Shown here: positions 16,221-26,061 of the stretch, piece by piece | Layout: every line of letters begins with the position of its first letter | Position numbering within the stretch: position 1 is the stretch's first letter | Origin: Streptomyces tuirus | Lineage (GTDB): Bacteria > Actinomycetota > Actinomycetes > Streptomycetales > Streptomycetaceae | DNA length: 64,000 nucleotides | NCBI GenBank assembly: GCA_018195615.1 | Contig: JAGTPG010000002.1 | Span: 3,228,501 to 3,292,500 of the forward strand | Direction: 5' to 3' | The notes under the pieces: model-generated | Seen by the model: the letters and a program-made list of their open reading frames with translations, nothing else | The model's database searches: none | Told to the model about the DNA's origin: nothing | Translations under genes and position numbers: made by a program

Positions 16221-16687
16221 TCAAAAGGGATGAACTCCGACCGGGGACGCCGGCCGGGGACCGTACCCCTCGGCGATGCGCTGGTGGTAGGTCGCGCGGT
16301 CGATGACCTCCAGGCCGACGATCTCCCAGGGCGGCAGCCCGGCGGTCTGCCGGTGCTCCCCCCACAGGCGCAGGGCGACGGCGGCCGCGTCGTGCAGGTC
16401 GCGGGCCTCTTCCCAGTAGCGGATCTCGGCGTGGTCGACGGCGTAGCGGCTGGTCAGGAGGAAGGGGTGGTCGTGGGCGAGCTGCTCGAGGGCGCGCCGG
16501 ACCTCGGTGAGCGGAGCCTCCTTGCCGGAGACGCTGAGGGTGACGTGCCACAGGCGTGGGGTGTCCCCGGGTTCCTCGCCCTGGAACCGGTCCCCGGCCG
16601 CCACGCTCGCCAGGGCGCGCTCCTCGCCGGCCGCGCGGGAGCCGGCACCACCACGGGACGCCGCGGCCCTTGGCGCACTCGTCTCAC
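16221..16687 (-). CDS. Conserved-type hypothetical protein between proB and proA (probable frameshift)
   Basis: Unrecognised soluble protein. The clearly coding part reads GDTPRLWHVTLSVSGKEAPL ... HAEIRYWEEARDLHDAAAVALRLWG ... PPWEIVGLEVIDRATYHQR and ends PASPVGVHPF. The only good start is GTG 16685-16687, with AAAGGAGG 4-5 nt upstream, but it is out of frame with the coding part, so a single-base loss between about 16620 and 16680 is likely. The alternative is an unsupported start upstream at 16835. Its position between proB and proA on the same strand suggests co-transcription; no catalytic motif is visible. Confidence 0.6.
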
Positions 16688-16836
16688 GACGGCCTCCTTT
16701 GCACAGTGGCGCTGCTGCGGAATGTCCCCGAGGGAACCCGAGGACACACGTCCCCGAGACAAAGTTGAGCAGGCCGCAAGGGATCGCGGGGCGGTTTTGC
16801 GGAACGTCCACCACCGGGGGCGGACGTTTCGACACA

Positions 16837-17964
16837 TTACGGGTGCAGAACCACCAGGTCGTCCCTGTGTACGACCTCGCGTTCGTAAGCCGGTCCGAGT
16901 TCGCGGGCCAGTTCGTGGGTCGAGCGGCCGATCAGCCGGGGGATCTCCTTGGCGTCGAAGTTGACGAGCCCGCGGGCCACCGCGTGTCCCGTGCCGTCCC
17001 GCAGCTCGACCGGGTCGCCGGCGCTGAACTCGCCCTCGACGGCGGCGATGCCGGCCGGCAGCAGCGACTTGCGGCGCACCACGACGGCCTGCACGGCACC
17101 GTCGTCCAGGGTGAGCGCGCCCTGCGGGGTGGAGGCGTGCTGGAGCCACAGCAGCCGGTCGGCGGAGCGCTTGCCGGTGGGGTGGAAGTAGGTGCCGGTG
17201 TCCTGGCCGGTCAGGGCGTCTGCCGCGTGAATGGCACTGGTCAGGACGACGGGGACGCCGGCGGCGGCCGCGATCCGGGCGGCCTCGACCTTGGTGACCA
17301 TGCCGCCGGTGCCGACGCCGGCCTTGCCCGCGCTGCCGATCTCGACCCCCGCGAGATCGGACACCTCGCGCACCTCGGCGATGCGGGAAGTGCCGGGCTT
17401 GCCGGGATCGCCGTCGTAGACGCCGTCCACGTCGGACAGCAGGACCAGCAGGTCCGCGTGGACGAGGTGGGCGACGAGGGCGGCGAGGCGGTCGTTGTCG
17501 CCGAAGCGGATCTCGTCCGTGGCGACGGTGTCGTTCTCGTTGACGATCGGGAAGGCGCCCATCGCGAGGAGCTTGTCGAGGGTGCGGGACGCGTTGCGGT
17601 GGTGGGCGCGGCGGCTCATGTCGTCGGAGGTGAGCAGCACCTGGCCGACGCGGACGCCGTAGCGGGCGAAGGAGGCGGTGTAGCGGGCGACCAGCAGGCC
17701 CTGGCCGACGCTGGCGGCGGCCTGCTGCCGGGCCAGGTCCTTGGGGCGGCGGCGCAGGCCCAGCGGGGCGAGACCGGCGGCGATGGCGCCCGAGGAGACC
17801 AGGACGATCTCCCGCTCCCCACCACTGCGGACCTTGGCGAGCACGTCGACCAGCGCGTCCACACGGTCCGCGTCCAGGCCGCCCGACGCGGTGGTCAGCG
17901 ACGAGGAACCGACCTTGACGACGATTCTGCGGGCCTCGCCCACGGCCTGTCTTGCCCCTGCCAC
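16837..17964 (-). CDS. proB: Glutamate 5-kinase
   Basis: Phosphorylates glutamate in the first step of proline synthesis. 375 aa: amino-acid-kinase domain (RRIVVKVGSSSLT; IVLVSSGAIAAGL; NENDTVATDEIRFGDNDRLAALVA; GTGGMVTKVEAARIA) followed by a C-terminal PUA domain (residues ~280-370), as in most bacterial ProB. In many actinobacteria it directly follows obg; here the wall-polymer block lies between them. It is the head gene of a minus-strand proB-16221-proA set. Confidence 0.97.
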   Translation of the reverse strand: MAGARQAVGEARRIVVKVGSSSLTTASGGLDADRVDALVDVLAKVRSGGEREIVLVSSGAIAAGLAPLGLRRRPKDLARQQAAASVGQGLLVARYTASFARYGVRVGQVLLTSDDMSRRAHHRNASRTLDKLLAMGAFPIVNENDTVATDEIRFGDNDRLAALVAHLVHADLLVLLSDVDGVYDGDPGKPGTSRIAEVREVSDLAGVEIGSAGKAGVGTGGMVTKVEAARIAAAAGVPVVLTSAIHAADALTGQDTGTYFHPTGKRSADRLLWLQHASTPQGALTLDDGAVQAVVVRRKSLLPAGIAAVEGEFSAGDPVELRDGTGHAVARGLVNFDAKEIPRLIGRSTHELARELGPAYEREVVHRDDLVVLHP

Positions 17965-18186
17965 GTCGCCGCCCGTCCCCTCACTCGATTCGGTCCCTCA
18001 CCAGGAAATCTACGGGACGGCCGGACGGGGCGTGGCGCTGGTCCACGCTACGGACGGTGCGGCACGCGTCACCGGACGGCCGTCACCCTCTCCCGGCCCC
18101 CGGACACGCGCGTGTCGTCCGGAGGTCGCCGCGCGTTAACCCGGACGGCCGACCTGCGCCGACCCGACGCTCCTGGAGTGACCGCA

Positions 18187-20222
18187 GTGCCCGTACCTCT
18201 CCCCCGCCCACCGGCCCTGCTGAAGGGGCTGGTCACCGTCGTCCTGGCTGCCGCGTTCGCCGCTCAGGCGGTCGCGGCGCTGCTGCCCCACGTCCCGCTG
18301 CTGCTCGCCGCGACCGCCGTCTCCCTGGCCACCGAGGGTGCCCTGAACCGGTGGCAGCGCGGAGTGCTGTCGCTGTTCGCCAAGTCGCACGCGGACATCA
18401 CCGTGCGGCACGTCCTGCGGGACCTGCTGCTGGTGGTGGCCCTGCTGCGGCTCGGCGAGCAGGACCGGGAGACGGTGTACGCCCCGCTGGTCGCCGGGCT
18501 GCTCGCCTTCTACGTGCTGCACTGCGCGATCCAGGCGGTCTCCGTGCTGGTGCGCCGTACCCGCACCCTGCCGGTGGTGACCCGGAACATCGACGCCTCG
18601 GCACTGCGGCTGTCCCCGGCCCCGTCGGTGCTGCTGCGCCGCCCCGGCCACCGGCTGCTGGTGTTCGGCCTGCCGGCGACGGCCGGGCTGCTGGCCGCCG
18701 CGCCGGGTGACGAGCCGGTGTACGCGGCCGCAGGCATCGCGCTCTCCCTGGCCCTGTCGCTGACCGGCCTGGGCGCGCTGCTGTTCCGGCTGCTGCCCGG
18801 ACGCCGTCCGGCCGGCGAGCAGGAGGTGCTCGACTGGTTCGACGCGTGGCTGGCCGCGTACCGGCCGACCGTCGGTCTGTACTTCTCCGGCGGTGCCTCC
18901 TCGGCCTACCAGGCGAACATGTGGCTGGAGCCGCTCGCCCGGACCGACGGCAGGCCGGTCATCGTGCTGCGCGAGCGGCTCATGATGCAGAAGATCGCGG
19001 CGACGGACATCCCGATCGTGTGCCTGCCGAAGGTGTCGACGCTGATGCGTCTGGAGCACTCCACGCTCCAGGTCCTCATCCACCCCTCGAACTCCGGCAA
19101 GACCTCCCAGGTGCTGCGCATCCCCACGATCAGGCACACCTTCGTCAACCACGGCGAGAGCGACAAGCTGTCCTCGTGCAATCCGTACGCGAAGGCGTAC
19201 GACGAGGTGTGGGTGGCCGGGCCCGCCGCCCGCGAGCGGTACGCGCTGGCCGAGGTGGGCGTCGAGGACAAGGACGTGGTGGAGACGGGCCGCCCGCAAC
19301 TGGACGGCGTGCTGCCCTGCGCGGGCCCGCCGACCGGGGCGTACACGACCGTCCTCTACGCGCCGACCTGGGAGGGCTGGGACGGCAACCCGGGGAACAC
19401 CTCGCTGATCGCGGCCGGTGAGAACCTGGTGCGGGCGTTGCTCGCGGACCCTGGCGTACGGCTGCTGTACAAGCCGCATCCGCTGACGGGGTCGGTGGAC
19501 CCGCGTGCGGGCACGGCCGATCTGCGCATCCGGGAGCTGATCCGGGCGGCCAACCGGGAGCGGACGGGGACCCGTCCCCCGGGCAGTGCGGAACTCGCGC
19601 GGTGCACGCGGGAGTTGGACCGTCTCACCGCCGCCGATTTCCGGCCCGGGGCCGACACGTCGGAGCGGATGCTGGTGCAGTCGGCGCCGGAGCCGGGCCG
19701 GGCCGAGGCGGTGGCACGGGCGACGGCCGCCTGGGAGGAGGCGTACTGGGCCTCGCTGCCGGAGGGAGAGCACCAGGTCATCACGGACGTCCGGCCCGCG
19801 CTGTACTCCTGCTTCAACGTGGCCGACCTGCTGATCAGTGATGTGTCGAGCGTGATCAGCGACTTCCTGGCGAGCGAGAAGCCGTACGCGGTGGCGAACA
19901 CCAGCGGGCTGCCCGAGGAGGCCTTCCGCGCGGCGTTCCGACGGTGGCGGCGGCGACCGTGCTGACGCCGGACGCGGCCGGGGTGCCCGGCCTGCTGGAG
20001 GCGGTCCGGCACCCGGAGAAGGACGACCTGGCCGAGGCGCGCGCCGAGCTGAAACTGCGCCTGCTGGGCCCAGCCGAGCCGCCGTCGCAGGAGCGCTTCA
20101 ACGAGGCCGTACGGGCCCTGTGCGCGCAGGCCCGGGAGCACCGGGTACGGGTGGCGGAGCGGCTGTCCGCGGAGCTGCCCGGCCAGCGCACCGAAACCGC
20201 GGTCCCCACCGCGCCGCGCTGA
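18187..20222 (+). CDS. TagF-like CDP-polyol phosphotransferase 1 (3' frameshift)
   Basis: Poly(polyol-phosphate) polymerase-like protein, about 678 aa when repaired. Residues ~10-200 hold several TM segments. The C-terminal CDP-glycerol:poly(glycerophosphate) transferase domain shows VGLYFSGGASSAYQANMWL, IPTIRHTFVNHGESDK, VLYAPTWEGWDGNPGNTSLI, LLYKPHPLTG and CFNVADLLISDVSSVISDF. GTG 18187 was chosen for GGAG 8 nt upstream. A base missing at 19936-19940 switches the frame; repaired, FPTVAAATVLTPDAAG continues to 20222. It is homologous to the second TagF-like gene (21689-23800) on the other strand. The polymer unit (glycerol or ribitol phosphate) is not readable, but the CDP-ribitol synthase nearby favours ribitol. 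Confidence 0.87.
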
Positions 20223-20246
20223 GCGGCGGCAGGGACGAGACCGACG

Positions 20247-20269
20247 CGGGGGCGCGAAAGCGGCCCCCG
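20247..20269. terminator. Bidirectional terminator between TagF-like gene 1 and the GT2 gene
   Basis: CGGGGGC/GCCCCCG hairpin with an inner GC extension, followed by TTTCGG on the plus strand, between two convergent genes. Confidence 0.6.
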
Positions 20270-20278
20270 TTTCGGCGT

Positions 20279-21487
20279 TCACGCCGCCTGCCGCACCTCA
20301 CGGGATGTCAGCACCCGCCGCGCCTTGCGCACCGCCCGGCGTACGAACATGTCGACACCGCCCTCCCGGTAGCCCGGGAAGCCGCGGGCCTCGCGGGGCT
20401 CGGCGAGGTAGACCGAGTCGGGGACGCCCGCGGCGCTGTCGCGGAAGTGCGGGTAGGCCAGGTAGACACGGCGGCCCTTCTTCTCCAGGAGGGCCGTCGC
20501 CTGCTTCTTGGCCTTGACGAACTTCACGACCTCCAGCAGGAGTTCCGGGCGCTGCTCGGCCACCAGATGCAGCCGCAGCCGCTCGTGGACCCTGAGGCGC
20601 TGGGCGACGCCCTCCGTCCAGTAGGTGTCCATCAGGGGCTTCGCCAGCTCGAACTTGTGCCGGCGTATCTCCTCGCTGTCCGTCAGGTACTTGGGCCCGA
20701 ACTGCGGCAGCAGCGTGACGAGGAAGGGCCGGATCATCAGCTGGTCGCGCCGGCCGCCGGCGGGGACGAGTTCGGCGATGAGCCGCATCAGGGCCCGCGC
20801 GGAGTCGAAGCGCAGGGTGTAGCTGCCGCTCTTGGTCACGTGCTTGCCGTCGTCCCGGCCGACCAGGTAGTAGCAGGTGTGGTCGGCGACCACGGAGACA
20901 CCGTCCGCCCGCAGGTACGCCTCCATCGTGAACAGCGCGTCCTCGCCGGTGAACAGCGACTCGTCGAAGCGCATGCCGTGCCGGTCGAGCAGCTCGCGGC
21001 GGAACAGCTTCTGCGCGCTGAGGGTGAACTTGATGTTGGAGGAGAAGACGTCCGTGCGCTCCAGGGTCTTGCCCCACATGGACTTCGGCGCGGAGCGGTT
21101 GACGCCCTCGACCTTGCCGAGGACGACGTCCGTGCCGGCGCGGTCGGCCATGGCGACCATCCGCTCCAGGGCCTCGGGGCCCAGCCGGTCGTCGGCGTCG
21201 AGGAAGAAGACGTAACGGCCGGTGGCCTTGGCCAGGCCGAGGTTGCGCGGGCCGCTCGGGCCGCCCGAGTTCTCCTGCCGGATCACCAGGACCCGCATGG
21301 GAGTCCGCTCGGCGAACTCCTCCAGGTACTCGCCCGTCCCGTCCGTCGATCCGTCGTCCACCGCGATGACCTCGATGCGCTCCGGACCGATGGACTGCGC
21401 CTCGACGGACGAGAGGCACTCGATCAGATACGGCATCGCTTCGTACGCACCGATGACCACAGTCACATCAGGTTGCGCAACGGTCAC
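20279..21487 (-). CDS. GT2 glycosyltransferase, wall-polymer type
   Basis: 402-aa soluble or peripheral glycosyltransferase of family GT2. The GT-A fold is shown by VTVVIGAYEAMPYLIECLSS, the DDGSTDGT nucleotide-binding motif, and FFLDADDRL carrying the DxD. Downstream, NSGGPSGPRNLGLA, FTGEDALFTMEAYL and TCYYLVGRDDGKH follow the same order as in the transferase at 31926 and, as I recall, in staphylococcal TarS-type teichoic-acid glycosyltransferases. The GTG start at 21485-21487 has GGGGG 4 nt upstream. It probably decorates the polymer made by the adjacent TagF-like enzymes; the sugar is not predictable. Confidence 0.85.
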   Translation of the reverse strand: MTVAQPDVTVVIGAYEAMPYLIECLSSVEAQSIGPERIEVIAVDDGSTDGTGEYLEEFAERTPMRVLVIRQENSGGPSGPRNLGLAKATGRYVFFLDADDRLGPEALERMVAMADRAGTDVVLGKVEGVNRSAPKSMWGKTLERTDVFSSNIKFTLSAQKLFRRELLDRHGMRFDESLFTGEDALFTMEAYLRADGVSVVADHTCYYLVGRDDGKHVTKSGSYTLRFDSARALMRLIAELVPAGGRRDQLMIRPFLVTLLPQFGPKYLTDSEEIRRHKFELAKPLMDTYWTEGVAQRLRVHERLRLHLVAEQRPELLLEVVKFVKAKKQATALLEKKGRRVYLAYPHFRDSAAGVPDSVYLAEPREARGFPGYREGGVDMFVRRAVRKARRVLTSREVRQAA

Positions 21488-21620
21488 GTTTCCCCCTAGT
21501 CAATGGGATATTCCCCCGTATCGCCTCATTCGCTACTTGGAAGACGGATGAAAGAGGCAAGCGGTTGCCTCGATCACTCGTGTTAGTGGGTCACGTCACA
21601 CGGTGAAACGACAGGAATCG

Positions 21621-21670
21621 GGAAAACGAAAAGGCTCGGCCCCGAGGAATACGCTCCTCGGGGCCGAGCC
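21621..21670 (-). terminator. Intrinsic terminator of TagF-like gene 2
   Basis: Minus-strand arms GGCTCGGCCCCGAGGA/TCCTCGGGGCCGAGCC, followed by TTTTCGTTTTCCCG, just after the stop at 21689. A textbook rho-independent terminator. Confidence 0.85.
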
Positions 21671-21688
21671 CTCAATCCGGCGGGTGGT

Positions 21689-23800
21689 TCAGCCCGTGCC
21701 GACACCGTCCGTGTCACCGGTGGCGGACAGCCGCTGCCCGGGCACCGCGTTCGCCAGCTCGGCCTCGTCGGCGAGGGCCGCCGCGGCCCGTGACTCCTGG
21801 CCGACGTTGCGCGTCTCGGACTTGAGCGCGAGGTTCGCGACGGCGGTGTTGAACTGCTCCAGGGAGCTCGGCTCGTCCGGCCCCAGCAGGTACTGCTTGA
21901 GCTCCTTGCGGTCCTCGGCCAGCGGGTCGGCGGCCGGGTCGCGCACCGCGTCGAGCAGCTCGCCCAGCTCGGCGGCGCTGTTGGACAGGATCACCGCGGC
22001 ACGCACCGCCGTGTTGTTCCGCTTGAACTCCTCGGCACCCACCGCCGCGGAGTCGGTGACCGCGTACGGCTTGCCGCTCGCGATGAAGTCGGAGACCACG
22101 CTGGAGATGTCGGAGACCATCGCGTCGGAGACGTTGAAGCAGTCGTACAGACGGGGCTCGGCGCCGGTGATGACGCGGTGCTCCCAGGAGGGGAAAGCGC
22201 GCCAGTAGGCGTCGTTCCACTCGGCGCGCAGCCGGGCGACCTCCTCGTGCCGGGCGATGTCGACCTGCCCGTCCCGGGTGGCCTCGGCCTCGTCGCGCCG
22301 GTCGCCGCCGGAGCCGGACAGCTCCGCGAGCCGGGCCTCGATGCGGGCCAGCTCGGTCTTGGCCTGCGCCTGGGCGGCGGTGTCGGCGACGAACCGCGTG
22401 TCGATGGCGCGCTCGGCGGCGGCCTTGTTCACCAGGGCGGTGATCCGCCGGTGTGCGGCACCGGCCTCCTTGCTGACGTTGCCGGTGAACGGGTGCGGCT
22501 TGTACAGAACGCGAACCGGCGGGTCGGCCTTCACGAGCTGCTTCACGATGTTCTCGCCGGCCAGCACGACCGAGGTGTTGCCCGGGTTGCCGTCCCAGCC
22601 CTCCCAGGTGGGGGCGTACAGCACGGTCGGGATGCGGCCCTCCGGCACACCCTGCCAGGTCTGGATCGGGGCGAGCTGGGGGCGGCCGACCTCGACGATG
22701 TCGTCGTCGCGGACACCGACGTCGGCGATGGCGTAGCGGTCGCGGCCCGCGCGGCCGGCCGTCCACACCTCGTCGTAGACCTTGCTGAACGGGTTGACGC
22801 TGGCGAGCTTGTCGCTGTCGCCGTGGCCGATGAAGACGTGCTTCATGGTGGGGACGCGCAGCATGTGGATGTTCTTGCCGACGTTCGCCGCGTAGAGCGT
22901 GACCCGCACCGTGGACAGGTCCATGTTCATCAGGTGCACCCCTCCGGGCACGCAGATGACGGGGACCGTGGTGGGCGCCAGGTTGTTCAGGATGGCCCGC
23001 TCACGCAGGATGATCAGCGGCCTGGAGTCCAGCTTCTCCATGGTGTCCAGCCACATGTTGACCTGGTACGCGGAGTCCTTGGACCCGGAGAAGTACAGCA
23101 CCGTCTCCGGCTGGTACTCGCCCAGCCAGTCGTCGACGGCGGCCAGGACCTTCTCGGCGTTCGGCGGGATCCTCCGGCCGCGCACGTACGGCACGAGCGC
23201 CAGCACGTACAGGGTGCCGAGCACCACCGTGATGCCGATGCCGATGAAGCCGACGAGGGCCGACTTGACCTGGGCGGCGAGCAGGATGCCGGCGACCGCC
23301 GCGAGGTCGAGGTGCAGCATCTTCTCGGCGGAGCGGTGCAGCAGCCCCTGCGCCGGGGCGTCCGGGATGCGGATGCGGGACTTGAGGTCGACGTTGCGGG
23401 TGGCGACCGGCATGCGGCGGCGGTTGCGGATCAGCTGGACCAGCGCGCCGTGCGGGGCCTGGAGACCGTAGAAGGCGATGAAGCAGGCGATCGCCCCGTA
23501 GTAGATCAGGTTGTCCGCGAGGGACAGCCGGGCCAGCAGCAGGACGAGCAGCAGCTGCCGGATCAGGAAGCGGATCGACAGACCGGCCCGGACCTTGCCG
23601 AGGCGGTTGATCAGGTAGCTGCCCTTGCGGTGCAGATAGTGGTCCGCCAGGTACGTCACGGCGGCCGCTGCCGCGAAGGCGGGGACGCTCGGGACGAGCG
23701 CGGCCAGCATGAGGCAGGGGAAGCCCAGCATCATGAGGGCCGCCGCGGCCAGCTCGGCCGCGCTGCCCACCCGGGCGACGCGAATAGCGGTGGATATCAC
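21689..23800 (-). CDS. TagF-like CDP-polyol phosphotransferase 2
   Basis: 703-aa membrane protein with several N-terminal TM segments (residues ~20-200) and a C-terminal polymerase domain: TVLYFSGSKDSAYQVNMWL, VPTMKHVFIGHGDSDK, VLYAPTWEGWDGNPGNTSVV, VLYKPHPFTGNVS, CFNVSDAMVSDISSVVSDF. A charged coiled-coil-like insert (residues ~485-540) separates conserved blocks. It is homologous to the gene at 18187 but intact. The start is GTG 23798-23800; GGAG lies about 13 nt upstream, so the start is not certain. Downstream lies a strong terminator; upstream, a long hairpin follows the CDP-ribitol synthase gene. Confidence 0.9.
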   Translation of the reverse strand: MISTAIRVARVGSAAELAAAALMMLGFPCLMLAALVPSVPAFAAAAAVTYLADHYLHRKGSYLINRLGKVRAGLSIRFLIRQLLLVLLLARLSLADNLIYYGAIACFIAFYGLQAPHGALVQLIRNRRRMPVATRNVDLKSRIRIPDAPAQGLLHRSAEKMLHLDLAAVAGILLAAQVKSALVGFIGIGITVVLGTLYVLALVPYVRGRRIPPNAEKVLAAVDDWLGEYQPETVLYFSGSKDSAYQVNMWLDTMEKLDSRPLIILRERAILNNLAPTTVPVICVPGGVHLMNMDLSTVRVTLYAANVGKNIHMLRVPTMKHVFIGHGDSDKLASVNPFSKVYDEVWTAGRAGRDRYAIADVGVRDDDIVEVGRPQLAPIQTWQGVPEGRIPTVLYAPTWEGWDGNPGNTSVVLAGENIVKQLVKADPPVRVLYKPHPFTGNVSKEAGAAHRRITALVNKAAAERAIDTRFVADTAAQAQAKTELARIEARLAELSGSGGDRRDEAEATRDGQVDIARHEEVARLRAEWNDAYWRAFPSWEHRVITGAEPRLYDCFNVSDAMVSDISSVVSDFIASGKPYAVTDSAAVGAEEFKRNNTAVRAAVILSNSAAELGELLDAVRDPAADPLAEDRKELKQYLLGPDEPSSLEQFNTAVANLALKSETRNVGQESRAAAALADEAELANAVPGQRLSATGDTDGVGTG

Positions 23801-23880
23801 GGAGAAACCTGCTCCTGGGAGGGGTGTGCCGGTCTTGTTCGTAAATGCGGCTGGTCTGTGAATATTTGCGAGTGGTATGG

Positions 23881-23944
23881 ATTCAGGCCCCTGCGAACAC
23901 TCCTGTTCACGGACCCGTTAACAGGAGGGCGCAGAGGCCTGAAT
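23881..23944. terminator. Long imperfect hairpin after the CDP-ribitol synthase gene
   Basis: A 64-nt inverted repeat: outer arms ATTCAGGCC/GGCCTGAAT, then CTGCG/CGCAG, then TCCTGTT/AACAGGA around a 10-nt loop. It lies between the synthase stop (23971) and TagF-like gene 2 (start 23800) and probably ends the synthase transcript. Confidence 0.6.
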
Positions 23945-23970
23945 TAATGAAGTCTATTTGGCGCCAATTA

Positions 23971-25466
23971 TTACACGCCGTCCTGCCGGTCCAGGACCGA
24001 GGCCAGTGCCTGCTCGAAGCCGGAGGCCCGGGCCGCGCCGGCGGTCGGGTCCTGCTGGCGGACGTCGATGACGTGGCCGGTCAGCTCGGAGAGCAGCACG
24101 TCGAGCGAGGTGCGGGCCACGGCCTCGGAGGACAGCAGCGAGCCGGCCGGCTCCTGGCCGAAGGCCTTGGTGCGCATCGGGGTGGCGGTGCGCTCGGGGT
24201 TGATGCAGTTGACGCGCACACCGTCACCGGCCCACTCGTCGGAGAGCGCCTGGGTGAGGTTCACCATGGCGGCCTTGGTGGAGGAGTACAGGCTGTACTC
24301 GGCGCGGCCGCGCGTGTAGCTGCTGGAGGTGTACAGCAGCAACTGTCCCTTGGTCTCGGACAGGTACTTGTACGACGAACGGGCGATCTGCACCGGGGCC
24401 AGGTAGTTGACCTTCAGCGCCTCCTCGATGGTGGCGTTGTCGGTCTCGGCGAGCTTGCCTATGCGCAGCACGCCCGCGGTGTTCACCACGTAGTCGATGC
24501 GGCCGGTCTCGGCGTACGCCTTGGACAGCGCGTCGTCGACCTCCTCCGGGTTCTCCACGTGGGTGCCGGTGGTGGAGCGGCCCAGTGCGTACACCTTGGC
24601 GCCGTAGGACTCGGCGAGCTCGCCGATGTCCTTGCCGATGCCGTAGGAGCCGCCGAAGACGACCATCGTCTTGCCCGTGAGCAGCTCGCGGTAGGCCTCC
24701 TCGCCCACCTGCTCGGGCGCGGTCGTGGAGGCGAGCTGGAAGAGCTTGTCGGCGATGAAGACGTCGACGGGCTGGGTGACCTTCATGTTGTACTCGTCAC
24801 CCGCGACGACGTGGATCGGCACGTCCGGCAGGTACTTGAGCACGACCGAGCAGTCGTCGGTGGCCTGGAAGTTGGGGTCACCGGACGCGACCTCGTAGGC
24901 CCGCTTGATCGTGGACAGCTTGAAGGCCTGCGGGGTCTGGCCGCGGCGCAGCCGGGAGCGGTCCGGGATCTCGGTGATGAACTCGCCGTCCTCGCCGTGC
25001 GTGCGCGTGACGATGATGGTGTCGGCGGAGGGATGGCCACGTCGACGGCCTGGTAGCGCTCCAGCGCCACGACGCAGTCGTCGATGACGCGCTGGGACAG
25101 CAGGGGGCGCACGGCGTCGTGGAAGAGGACGTTGGCGTCCTCGCCCTCGGCCAGGCCCTCGCCCAGCGCGGCGATGGCGCGCTCGGTGGTCTCGTTCCGC
25201 GTGGAGCCGCCCTCGATGATCTTCGAGACCTTCTTGAAGCCGGCCTTCGCGACGATCTTCTCGACGTCGGGCACGTAGCCCTGCGCCATCAGCACGATGA
25301 CGTCGTCGATCGAGTCGGCGTTCTCGAAGGTGGTCAGCGTGTGCTCGATGACTGCCTTGCCGGCGATCTTCAGCAGCTGCTTGGGGATCGACAGACCCAC
25401 CCGCTGACCGGTGCCACCGGCCAGGATCACTGCGGTGGTACGGGGCTTGGCTATGCGCTGGGACAC
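23971..25466 (-). CDS. Bifunctional IspD-type cytidylyltransferase / SDR reductase, CDP-ribitol synthase-like (frameshift)
   Basis: About 498 aa when repaired. The N-terminal half is an IspD/TarI-like cytidylyltransferase (AVILAGGTGQRVGLSIPKQL; FHDAVRPLLS). The C-terminal half is a short-chain dehydrogenase (VVFGGSYGIGKDIGEL nucleotide site; YSLYSSTKAAM active-site Tyr-Lys). The same domain order occurs in Haemophilus Bcs1, which reduces ribulose 5-phosphate and activates ribitol phosphate to CDP-ribitol. A base missing at 25029-25033 (VDVAIP/SADTIIV) splits it as written. GTG 25464-25466 has AAGG upstream. It would feed CDP-ribitol to the two TagF-like polymerases. Confidence 0.85.
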
Positions 25467-26010
25467 AGGTGACCTACCTTGGGGCGACAGGGAACTTGGA
25501 AATGGTCCCACTTGTGGTTACCGCAGTGCAAGGTGAGCGACCTCTGCCGCATATGTGCGCGCAACCTGTCATTCACCTCTCACGGCTGGTGATTGGTGAG
25601 ACGGTTCCGCGGGGCTTGAGGAAATGCGCTGTGAGTAACTCCACAGAAGCTCAGCGGCGTCGGAGACGCTTGAGACAGCGGTGACCGAGGTCCTTCACGA
25701 GTTCCTTGGACGATGTCTGACGATGTCTGGTGCACGGTACGCGCTTTGACGACACCGGCCCGCCCTCGCGCCGGTCGCGGCGGCGGTCCGAGCGGCCACC
25801 GCGGTCCGCGGATCTTCACGCCCCGGGGCGTGGGGCTGCACTCGTTCTTCATATGCGTGGGCGCGCCGCCCCGGGCAAGCCGCGAATGCAGCGCGTCCGG
25901 CAGCTCATTGCCGCGGAATTCGATTCCGCAGCATTTCGATCTCGGCGAGAGCAATACGCCGACAGCCCGGGTCGGACTTCTCACACGGCTGACGCGTCTC
26001 GTACGACGAA
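25467..26010. other. 544-bp stretch without a convincing gene
   Basis: It lies upstream of the CDP-ribitol synthase and downstream of PhoD. No frame shows Streptomyces-like codon use with a ribosome site. It holds a perfect 10-bp tandem repeat (GACGATGTCT twice near 25707-25726) and presumably the synthase promoter; I cannot place the promoter confidently. Confidence 0.5.
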
Positions 26011-26040
26011 GAGCCCGGCACTCCGAGGAGTACCGGGCTC
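26011..26040 (-). terminator. Hairpin terminator after PhoD
   Basis: GAGCCCGG/CCGGGCTC outer arms and ACTC/GAGT inner arms, 21 nt beyond the PhoD stop; GC-rich without a long U-tract. Confidence 0.65.
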
Positions 26041-26061
26041 ACGCGTGTGTCAGGGGCCGGG

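Noticed and set aside
23881..23944. PHO box within the hairpin (GTTCACGGACC then CGTTAACAGG)
   Set aside because: Partial match only and inside a terminator-like structure; the region upstream of PhoD also lacks a convincing repeat.
25580..26010. 134-aa minus-strand frame upstream of the CDP-ribitol synthase gene
   Set aside because: No ribosome site, no recognisable domain, and codon use not Streptomyces-like; treated as non-coding.
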